Assembly (NCBI GenBank): GCA_026398615.1
Contig: JAPLSN010000012.1
Coordinates: 1-64,000 of the forward strand
Reading direction: 5' to 3'
Length of the DNA stretch: 64,000 nt
Source of the DNA: Spirochaetota bacterium
GTDB lineage: Bacteria; Spirochaetota; Spirochaetia; Treponematales; UBA12059
Shown: piece by piece, positions 1 through 8,300 of the stretch
How positions within the stretch are numbered: the first letter of the stretch is position 1
Layout of the letters: every line of letters starts with the position of its first letter
Program-made: the position numbers and the translations under genes
The notes under the pieces: generated by a model
What the model saw: the letters and a program-made list of their open reading frames with translations, nothing else
What the model was told of the DNA's origin: nothing
The model's database searches: none

Positions 1-1
1 G

Positions 2-238
2 GACTCGGGCGGAGTGAAGGCGAAGCTCGGCTGGTCCGAACGCAGGGAACTCGAAGGGATCCTTGACGGGATCGAGGCGCTCGAGGACGAAAAGGCCGCG
101 CTCGAAGCCCTCTTTTCGGGAGCGAACCCCGATCCCGCGGAACTGGAAACGTCGGGCCGGCGCTACGCCGAACTCATCGGTCTCATCGACGCGCGGATCG
201 CCCGATGGGAAGACCTGTCCGCCCGCGACGGAATCTGA
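2..238 (+). CDS. ABC-F ATPase (Uup-like), C-terminal end only
   Basis: The window opens inside this gene; only the last 78 codons and the TGA are present. The visible part is a charged helical segment (KLGWSERRELEGILDGIEAL, then EKAALEALF and a final ARWEDL). It matches the C-terminal coiled-coil that ends Uup-type ABC-F proteins, soluble ribosome- or nucleic-acid-associated ATPases with two ATP-binding cassettes. Both cassettes would lie upstream of base 1 and cannot be checked. The frame is open from base 2, so the GTG at 14 is not taken as a start. The family call rests on the coiled-coil pattern alone. Confidence 0.6.
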   Translation, partial: DSGGVKAKLGWSERRELEGILDGIEALEDEKAALEALFSGANPDPAELETSGRRYAELIGLIDARIARWEDLSARDGI

Positions 239-264
239 ACCCGGGGCGCCGCCCATGAGCGGCC

Positions 265-1134
265 TCAGTTCCCGTGAGGATCGTCCCCTGGTTCCCGTTT
301 CGACGCGAATGAACCCGTGACGGCGCCGGCGACGATGAGCACCATCGCCGCCGCGGACGTCGCGGTCAGCCGCTTGCCCCCGAAGGCGACGAGGTTGAGG
401 GTGGAGAGGAGCGGCGTGAGGTAGGCGAGCGAGCCGATGATCCTCGGGTCGCCGCGCTTGATGGCCGCGTCCCAGGCATAGAACGCGGCTCCCATGGGCC
501 CCAGGCCGAGCAGGGCAAGGACGATCCAGTCGGCGCCCGATACCGAAAGCGGGGCGGGGGAAGCCGCGAACTCCACAGCGAAGCACGCGAGCGAGAGCAG
601 GCCGGACGCCAGGCAGAAGCCGCCGACGGCCGCGGTCGGGAAGGGCCGGACCCGCTTGGTCAGGAGCGAGTAGCTCGCCCACGTGAAGGCCGCGGCGGCC
701 GCCAGGAGGTAGCCGGGCAGGCAGGCGGGGTCGACCGCGATTCCGCCCCCCGAGATGACGAAGACGGCGCCTGAGAGCCCGAGGATGGCGCCGGCGACGT
801 GGCGGGCCCGGAGCCGGTAGCCGGAGAGATAAACGGGGGACAGTACGACGATGAGGAGCGGCCAGAGGTAGTTGAGCAGGTTGACCTCCACGGCCGGGGC
901 GAGCCTGAAGGCCGTGAAGAGCAGGAAGTGGTAGCCAAAAAGTCCGCTCACGCCGAGCAGGAAGGTGGAAGCCGGCACGCGCCAGTCGCGCGCGCGGAAA
1001 AAGCCGGCGAGACCTCCCAGGGTCAGGGAGATTCCCACCGTGAACAGGGGCGGGAGGTGCACGACCCGCGATCCGAGGACCGCAAGGCTGCTCCAGAGGA
1101 CGATGGACAACAGGGCGAGGAGGACGGAAGCCAT
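265..1134 (-). CDS. EamA/DMT-superfamily transporter
   Basis: A 289-residue inner-membrane protein with about ten hydrophobic helices arranged as two EamA repeats, typical of drug/metabolite exporters (usual length 280-310). Helices begin at once (MASVLLALLSIVLWSSLAVL). The second half carries WASYSLLTKR and a late GSLAYLTPLLSTL segment, both common in EamA proteins. I start at the ATG at 1134 because that gives the family length and begins with the first helix; the reading frame stays open upstream to 1347 but reads as unstructured sequence. The substrate cannot be told. It converges with the ABC-F gene at its left. Confidence 0.85.
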   Translation of the reverse strand: MASVLLALLSIVLWSSLAVLGSRVVHLPPLFTVGISLTLGGLAGFFRARDWRVPASTFLLGVSGLFGYHFLLFTAFRLAPAVEVNLLNYLWPLLIVVLSPVYLSGYRLRARHVAGAILGLSGAVFVISGGGIAVDPACLPGYLLAAAAAFTWASYSLLTKRVRPFPTAAVGGFCLASGLLSLACFAVEFAASPAPLSVSGADWIVLALLGLGPMGAAFYAWDAAIKRGDPRIIGSLAYLTPLLSTLNLVAFGGKRLTATSAAAMVLIVAGAVTGSFASKREPGDDPHGN

Positions 1135-1288
1135 GTGCGGACTATAACCGGCCCGGGCGCCCGGCGGCAAGCCGATCGGCCGGGCCCCCGGCGGCACCCG
1201 CTCGCGCATACCGCTTCCGTACGCTATCATTGGCCTGTGGCGGGAATCCGCGGCCTCGGGCGAGGCGGACTCTCGCAGGAGTACCGAT

Positions 1289-1711
1289 ATGACCATCACC
1301 AGGGCGATCGAGATCGCCAACGCGGCCCACGCGGGCCAGACCGACAAGGCCGGGGTTCCCTACATCCTCCACGCCCTGCGCGTCATGCTCCGCATGGATA
1401 CGGACGAGACGCGGATCGCCGCGGTCCTCCATGACGTCCTCGAGGACGGCCTGGAGGAATGGCAGGAGGTCGTCCGCCGGGAGCTGGAACCGCGGACGCT
1501 CGAAATCATCGGGTTCCTGACGCGAAGGAACGACGAGACCTACGAACGTTTCATCCAGCGGCTGGCGCCCGATACGATCGCGCGCAGGGTGAAGATGGCC
1601 GATCTCGAGGACAACCTCGACGTCAGGCGCCTCCAGCACCTGGGGCAGCAGGACGCGGAACGCATTTCCAAGTACCTGGCCGCCCTTTCCTACCTCAAGA
1701 TACGCGACTGA
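1289..1711 (+). CDS. HD-domain phosphohydrolase, small alarmone hydrolase-like
   Basis: A 140-residue cytoplasmic protein made almost only of an HD metal-dependent hydrolase domain. The metal ligands H28, H48-D49 and D105 are visible (ILHALR, VLHDVLEDG, KMADLEDNL). E52-D53 follows the HD pair as in the hydrolase domain of SpoT and Mesh1-type enzymes, which remove pyrophosphate from (p)ppGpp. It lacks the synthetase, TGS and ACT domains and is shorter than Mesh1. A ribosome binding site AGGAG lies 7 nt before the ATG. Activity on (p)ppGpp is inference; the metal-binding HD fold is well supported. It lies 20 nt upstream of the WD40-caspase gene on the same strand. Confidence 0.8.
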   Translation: MTITRAIEIANAAHAGQTDKAGVPYILHALRVMLRMDTDETRIAAVLHDVLEDGLEEWQEVVRRELEPRTLEIIGFLTRRNDETYERFIQRLAPDTIARRVKMADLEDNLDVRRLQHLGQQDAERISKYLAALSYLKIRD

Positions 1712-1731
1712 CCTTCCGGCCGAGGCGGATC

Positions 1732-4700
1732 ATGAACCAGTCGAAGCTTGCCTGTGCGTTGGCCCTCGTTCTCGGATCGTCGGCTGCCGCCGGCGCGGCG
1801 CCCGGGGACGAATGGTCGATGGTCGTCCAGCAGGGCCACGCCGCCATGGTCCTCGACCTGGCCGCGAACGGACGGGCCGGGATCGTCGCGTCGGCGTCGT
1901 TCGACAACACTGCCAAGCTCTGGAACGCCCGTGGCTACCTCCTGCGCACCCTGCGCGGGCATGCCGGCGCCGTCACGGGCGTGGACATCGATCCCGCGGG
2001 GCGCTTCGTGGCCACGGCATCGATGGATGGCACCCTGCGGCTCTGGAGGGCCACCGACGGCGAAGCCGTCTGGACGAGGTCTCCCGGCGGCGCCGACCAG
2101 GCCGGCGGATCCTCGATGATGCCCGCCCGCCGCGTCCGCTTCTCGCCGGACGGCGCGTCGATCGCGGTCGCCTTCTCGAACGTCCACCTCGTGTACGGCC
2201 TCGACGGCAGCCAGCGTTCCTCGATCCCCGGGGGCGGCGCCATCCATGGAAGCACGATCAACGACCTGGCCTTCTCGCCGGACGGGTTGACCGTCGCGAC
2301 GGCGTCGGACGACGGCAGGATCAAGCTCTGGAAGCCATCTGGCGAACTCGTCCGCACCATCGGCGACGGATCCGTCCCCTTAACCCGGATCGCCTGGAGG
2401 ACCGACGGGCGCTTCATGCTCGCCGGATCGGGCGATGGCGGCATATCCCTGTTCCGATCGGACGGGATGGTCGAGCGGACCTGGAGCGACCTGCGCTCGG
2501 GCAGGAAACCGGCGTTCGGGGAACTCGGGCCGTCCATCAGCGCGCTCGTCGCCGAGACCGGGGGCGACGGCTTCACCGCAGCCAGCGAGGACGGTTCCTA
2601 CGCGATCGTGGACGGACCCACCGGCTTCGCTGTCACCGGACGCATCCCCGGCGGCATGGGAATCGGCGCCATGACGTCCCTTGGCGACGCCATGGCGCTC
2701 GGGACTTTCTCGTCGATCGGCGTCATGGACCGCTCCGGCGCGCTGGCCCTGTTCCCGGGCGCCCGGGACGCCTTCTACGCGGTGGCGGCCAACCCGAAGT
2801 ACGACCTCGTCGCGCTCGGCGGTTTCGAGGGCCGCGTCGTCGTGCGCTCGATGGAAGGCAAGCTCTTCAAGGACATCGTCCCGCCGGCCGAGCGCCTGCC
2901 GGTCGATCCCGCCTCGCGCCTGGTGCGGGACATCGTCTTCCACCCCGGGGGGTACGGCTTCGCCCTGCTCATGGACAAGCCCCTGCTCATGGGCATCGAC
3001 GGCACGTTCCTGGGCGACTTCCAGAACGGCGGCGCGCCGGGCGGCGCCTGGAGCCCGGATGGCGTGCGCCTGTTCATGCCGGATTCCATCGGCTACGTCC
3101 ACGTGCGCGACCTGAAGACGGGCGCCTGGGACATGAGGGAACCGCCGAAACGGGACGGCCGGTACCCCGGCAGCGTCGCCATCGTCCAGGACAGTCTCGC
3201 AGCGTACGCGATGCCCGACGGCACCATCCTGGCCGGGCCCCGCGGCGGTCCCTACGCCGAGCTGCGCGGCCTCATCGACAGGTTTTCGTACGGGATCGAC
3301 TCCCTGGCCTTCAGCCCCGACGGCAGCCGGCTGGCCGCCATGGACGACATGGGCATCGTCAGGATCTGGGACGGGGCGTTCAGGAGCGTCGCCACCTTCC
3401 AGGCCTTCGACCTGGACAGCCTGGGGATCGAACCCGCCTTGCGCCGGCGCGCCGCGCCCGACGGGACGGTGATCTCCGTGCCCGCGCTGGAAGCCATGGA
3501 ATACTGGGACCGGCTCGCCTTCGGGAAGCCGCTGTACTTCCTGAAGAGCCGGCGCATCGCCTTCTCCAGCGACGGCAGGCTGCTGGCCACGGGGGCGTGG
3601 GACGGCACGGTCCGCGTGTGGGACGCCGCCGACGGCCGGCTCGTCCTCGGGGCGAAGGCGCACGACCGAGAAGTGACCGGGCTGGCATTCTCCGCGCGCG
3701 ACTCGCTCCTGTTCTCGGTGGACGGCGGCTGCGACGTCTCAGTCATGCGCGTCTCCACGGGCGACCGCGCCACCCTGCTGTCGGACGGCCCCGACTGGAT
3801 CCTGTACACGGATGACGGTTACTTCGACTCGTCGCGGAACGGAGGACGGCTCCTCTCCATGGTCCGCGGGACGCGCGCGGCCGCACCCGACCAGTTCGCC
3901 GTCGCGTCGAACCGGCCCGATATCGTCCTGGGGCGGCTGGGGATCGGCTCGCCGGAACGGCTCGAAACCTGGCGAATGCAGTACCGCAAGCGCGTCGCGA
4001 AGCTCGGTCTCCTGCCAGCCTCGATCCCGAAGACCGTCTTCGAGGGGCGCATCCTCGCCGCGGCGGACGGGGCCGGGAAGAAAGCTCTCCTGCGGGCATA
4101 CGCCTCACGCGGCGCGGAATGGGTTCTCGCCGAAGATCTCCTTCTGGTCGACAAGCTCGACCTCCTGGCGCTCGGCCCGTACTCGGCATACGTGGAGGAG
4201 ACCCTGCGCGCCGGTCGGCTGCTCCCGGAAGCGGAGATCGTCTCGAGCCGGCAGGACGGAAAATACCTCGACCTGGAATGCCGCGTCACCGCCGGGGGTC
4301 AGGCGCTCGCCAGCGTCGAGATCTTCGTCAACGACGTGCCCCTGTACGGGAACGGCGGGCGGAAGGCCGCGGGAAGCTCGTTCGCGTTCACCCAGCGCAT
4401 CGAGCTCTGCGCGGGGACCAACAAGGTGGAGCTGGGCTGCCGGAACTCGTCCTCGGTCGAATCGCCGCGCGACCTTCTGTACGCGCGTTGGGACGGAAAG
4501 GCGGCCGGCGACCTCTGGTTCATTGGATTCGGCGTCTCCGGCTACCGCGATCCGAAGCTCGCCCTGGGTTTCCCGGCCAAGGACGTGCGGGACCTGGCCG
4601 CGGCCTTCTCCGCGATGGAAGGCTCGTTCGGCGGGATCCACGTCCGGACTTTCGTCGACCGGGACTGCACCCCGCAGAACATGGCGAAGGCGAAAGACGC

Positions 4701-5358
4701 GTTGCGCGACGCCAAGGTCGACGATACCGTCGTCCTGTTCATCTCGGGCCATGGCATGCACTCGGGCGACGCCCTGGCCACGTACTACTACCTCACCTGG
4801 GACGCGGACACGGGCAACCTGCCGGCCACGGCCGCGGAGTTCGACCTGGTGGAGGGCATCCTCGACGGGATCGCGCCGAGGAACAAGCTCTTCCTGATCG
4901 ATACCTGCGAGTCCGGCGAACTGGACGAAGCGCTGTTCGCGGACTACATGAAGCGCTCGGAAGCCGCGGGCTTCAGGGCCAGGACGGCCCGGGGCACCAC
5001 CTTCGGGACCGCGGGGAAGGCCGTCGCGCCCAGGACCTGGTTGCGCGACCGGGACCGCTTCATCTGGAACGACCTGAACAGGCGGACCGGCGCGGTGGTG
5101 TTCTCGAGCTGCGGCGGCAGCGAGTTCTCGTACGAGCCGGAAGACTGGTCGGAGGATGGCAATGGCTTCTTCACCGCCGCCGTGCTGCGCGCGTTGCGCG
5201 ACAAGGCGGCGGACGCCGACGGCGACGGCTCCGTCGGCATCGAGGAGCTGCGGTCCTTCGTCACCGCCGCCGTGGCCGAGCGCAGCAAGGGCTTGCAGAA
5301 CCCCACCATCGACCGCGACAACCTGGCCGCGAGGATCTCGTTCCCGGCAAAACGGTAG
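1732..5358 (+). CDS. Exported WD40-repeat protein with C-terminal caspase (peptidase C14) domain
   Basis: 1208 residues. A signal peptide (KLACALALVLGSSAAAGA) predicts export. Residues about 30-700 hold many WD40-like repeats (SPDG...VATASDDGRIKLW, GTVRVWDAADG), a beta-propeller scaffold. The C-terminal third is a caspase-like cysteine peptidase: the catalytic His is H1007 in ISGHGMH and the Cys is C1059 in LIDTCESGE, with a p10-like FSSCGGSEFSYE segment after them. Near residue 1161 DADGDGSVGIEEL reads as a calcium-binding EF-hand-type loop. The ATG at 1732 is chosen because it creates the signal peptide; the frame is open further upstream but overlaps the HD gene. Protease substrate unknown. 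Prokaryotic caspase homologues often carry WD40 domains, but an exported one with a DxDxDG loop is less usual. Confidence 0.88.
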   Translation: MNQSKLACALALVLGSSAAAGAAPGDEWSMVVQQGHAAMVLDLAANGRAGIVASASFDNTAKLWNARGYLLRTLRGHAGAVTGVDIDPAGRFVATASMDGTLRLWRATDGEAVWTRSPGGADQAGGSSMMPARRVRFSPDGASIAVAFSNVHLVYGLDGSQRSSIPGGGAIHGSTINDLAFSPDGLTVATASDDGRIKLWKPSGELVRTIGDGSVPLTRIAWRTDGRFMLAGSGDGGISLFRSDGMVERTWSDLRSGRKPAFGELGPSISALVAETGGDGFTAASEDGSYAIVDGPTGFAVTGRIPGGMGIGAMTSLGDAMALGTFSSIGVMDRSGALALFPGARDAFYAVAANPKYDLVALGGFEGRVVVRSMEGKLFKDIVPPAERLPVDPASRLVRDIVFHPGGYGFALLMDKPLLMGIDGTFLGDFQNGGAPGGAWSPDGVRLFMPDSIGYVHVRDLKTGAWDMREPPKRDGRYPGSVAIVQDSLAAYAMPDGTILAGPRGGPYAELRGLIDRFSYGIDSLAFSPDGSRLAAMDDMGIVRIWDGAFRSVATFQAFDLDSLGIEPALRRRAAPDGTVISVPALEAMEYWDRLAFGKPLYFLKSRRIAFSSDGRLLATGAWDGTVRVWDAADGRLVLGAKAHDREVTGLAFSARDSLLFSVDGGCDVSVMRVSTGDRATLLSDGPDWILYTDDGYFDSSRNGGRLLSMVRGTRAAAPDQFAVASNRPDIVLGRLGIGSPERLETWRMQYRKRVAKLGLLPASIPKTVFEGRILAAADGAGKKALLRAYASRGAEWVLAEDLLLVDKLDLLALGPYSAYVEETLRAGRLLPEAEIVSSRQDGKYLDLECRVTAGGQALASVEIFVNDVPLYGNGGRKAAGSSFAFTQRIELCAGTNKVELGCRNSSSVESPRDLLYARWDGKAAGDLWFIGFGVSGYRDPKLALGFPAKDVRDLAAAFSAMEGSFGGIHVRTFVDRDCTPQNMAKAKDALRDAKVDDTVVLFISGHGMHSGDALATYYYLTWDADTGNLPATAAEFDLVEGILDGIAPRNKLFLIDTCESGELDEALFADYMKRSEAAGFRARTARGTTFGTAGKAVAPRTWLRDRDRFIWNDLNRRTGAVVFSSCGGSEFSYEPEDWSEDGNGFFTAAVLRALRDKAADADGDGSVGIEELRSFVTAAVAERSKGLQNPTIDRDNLAARISFPAKR

Positions 5359-5372
5359 GGAAGCGCGCTGCC

Positions 5373-8300
5373 TCACTTCCTCCGGACGAGCAGGACGGTG
5401 ATGTCGTCGTACTGCTCGTCCTCCATGACGCCCGTGTAGAGCAGGTACATGGGCGCCTGGCGGTCCAGGGAGAACTCCCCGCCGGCGTCTTCGACGGCTG
5501 CGCGCCGGCCCGTCTTCTTGCCGGGAGCCTTTTTCCGCCCCTCCTCGGCTTCGTCGAACTCTTCCGGGTTCGGGGCCTGGGCGCCGCAGTAGAGGCGGTA
5601 CTGGTCAAAGTGGTCCTGGAGGAACCCGTCGATGAGCGAGTCCACCTTCACGGTATCGGAAGGGCCCGCGTCGGGATGGCGATAGAGCCTGAAGATCTTC
5701 TCCACCGTGACGAGGGCCATGCCGACTTCCTCGAGCGTCCCCGCGCAGCCCCGGAAATCGAAGCTGAGCTTTTCGTCGGCGACGGGGTTGTGATCCTTGA
5801 CGAGCTCGAAGGTGCCTCGATTCATGACGGCTTCGATGACGGCGGCGGCGCGGTCGTTCCCGAAATCCTCGAAGACGTATTCCTTGTCCGGATTGTTGTC
5901 CGAGCTCGGATTCCGCTTCGTCGGGGTTTCTTCCGCCGTACCGTCGGCGTCCTGCTTCCGGATCTTGCGGAACTGCGGGTCGCGCCAGTAGCGCCTGGCT
6001 TCGTCGATGCCGTCGGTGAAGAGCACGAGGATGTCGCCCCTTGCCAGTTCGTGGACGGCCTGGGTAAAGGGGCTTTTCATCTCGATCATGAAATTGGCCA
6101 GGGGGCCGGCGGCCGGTGCGTCGCCCGGCATCCTCAGGGTGGCCATCCGGCCCTTCGACGCCTCGTAAGCCCTGTAGACCGAGTCGCCCGCATTGCAGAG
6201 CCAGGTCTTCCCGGTCGACGAATCGAGGATGCCCACGGTGAAGGCGGCGAACTTGCCGCGGAAATCGCAGACGTTGAGCGTGGCGTTGATGGTGTAGCTC
6301 AGCTTCGTGAGGTCGAAACCAGGCTTCGCGACGGTCCAGCCTTCGAAGTGACGCTTGAAGACGCTCGCGACGACGGCCATGATCATGGCTGCCGACACGC
6401 CCTTGCCCGAAACATCGCACTTGATGAAGGCGAAGTGCCGCCCGTCCAGGTCCAGGTAGTCGAGGTAGTCGCCGGAGACGAGCTTGGCTCCCTTGTAGTA
6501 GCCGAAGAACTCGACGTCCTTCTTGTCGAGCTTCGCGATGGCCAGCTTCTTGCTGCGTCCGCCCTTCCCGGATTCCAGCGGGAGTAGTTCGCGCTGGTCC
6601 TGTTCGCCGGCCAGGAGGTCGGCGTTGTCCTTCGCGCCGTGCACGAGGCCGCGGGTCATCTCGACGATGGTTTCCGCCAGTCCCTGGAGCTCGTCGCCGG
6701 TTCGGGTGCCGATCGTGAAGCCTTCGAGCTTCTCTTTCTTGTAGGTGTCCCTGATTTCCTCCACTTTTTTCACGATCAGGTTGATCGGTCGGACGATGAT
6801 GGACGCCAGTACGACGGCGCCGGCGATGCCCAGGCCGAGGGCGGCGAGGGCGATGACGAGGATCAACCCGAGCAGCGTGTCCCGCGACGCCGCGATCTTG
6901 TCGACGATGCCCTTCGTGTTGACTTCGAGGCGGACCAGGCCGCGGAAGAAGACGTCCTGGCCGCGGACGGTGTACAGGACGGGCTTGTAGAAGAGGAAGT
7001 CCGACGGCGTCGAGGGCGTGTTCACCGAATCGAAGACCGGCAGGGACGCGACTTCCTCGTCCGCGATGCGGTCGAGCTCGGTCCGGAAGCGCCGCTCCTT
7101 GGCGATGGCGCTCTCGTTCTCCTGCCGGAACCGGGCCTGGCTGGCCGGGTCGTTCTTCCCGATGAGCGCGGCCGCGTTGGCCTGGTGGTCCTTGATTTCC
7201 GACCAGAGCGTCCCCTGTTCCGTCGCGATCCTCCGGTCGATCCTGGCTTGGAGTCCGAGGACGGCGGCGCCCAACTTGTCGGAAAGGACGGCAACGCCCT
7301 GCGTCGAGCTGTCGAAGGGCTTCCGGTCGATCTTGTCGTTGATGCGGGGATCGTTGGATGACCACACCACGTCGGGGTTCGCCGTGCCGGATTCCATGCC
7401 GGTCACCGTAATGTAGTTGGCTTCCGCGCCCATGGCTCGCGACTGGCTCGCGAGTTCGCCGAGGGTGGTCTTGAGGTCGCCGGAGAAGGTCGTCGCGCGC
7501 GCCCCGGCGGCCACTCCCTCGAGGAGGACGCGGGCCCGTTCTTCGAGGCCCGTCGCGAGGGTTATTCGCTGCGTCCCGATGAAGTTGAGGCCGAGCGGCA
7601 CGGCGAGCAGGGCGACGACGAAGATGACGAGGAAGGAAATGGTAAGGGTGAACTTGATGACGAGTCCGCCCTGGCGCCGTTTCAGCGTGCGGGCAACCGT
7701 CTTCTTTTCCTCGGTAGGCATGGGGCGTCCCTCCAGAAGCGCGGCGGCTTCGAGTCGTATCGATTCGGCCTCGCGCACCGTGCCGAACGCGGCGCGCAGG
7801 GAAAGCGCGAGTCCCGCCGCCGCGAACGCGAAGGCGAGCCAGGCGAACGCATCGAAGGGCGATATGATCCAGCGGCCCGCGGAGCGCGAAGACCAAGCGG
7901 TCGCGGTTTTTTTCCCGTAGTCCCCGAATTTCACGTTGCCGGACTCGTCGACGGTCAGGACAGCCCCGGTGAAGAGCCAGCCGCGGCGCTCGTGGAAGAC
8001 GCCGACGCGGTAGCTGGCCTTTTCCAGGTCGGGAAGGGCGATGCCCTCGATGAGCCGGTCGCCCGTGATCGAGTACTCGCCGCGGTCGAGGCTGAGCCCG
8101 GCGTCGTACGGTTCAGCGCCGTCGCGGTCCACGACGATCCGGGTGACGAGGCCGTCCTCGCGGAAGCCGCGGCCGGTGACGGTCAGCGTCACCTTGCCGA
8201 AGTCGTCGCGGACGGAGCGCACGTCCGTGATGGCCGTGTAGGGAACGAACTTGTCGGCGCGGAGCAGGACCCTGGCGGGCGATCCCACGTTGCCCACAGA

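Noticed and set aside
1812-3815. 667-codon frame inside the WD40-caspase gene
   Set aside because: Arg-rich shadow frame of the repeats; no start signal.
4119-6587. Very long plus-strand frame of 822 codons across the caspase end and the SpoIIE gene
   Set aside because: It spans two well-supported genes on different strands in wrong frames, is Arg/Gly/Val-rich with no domain, and is a high-GC artefact.
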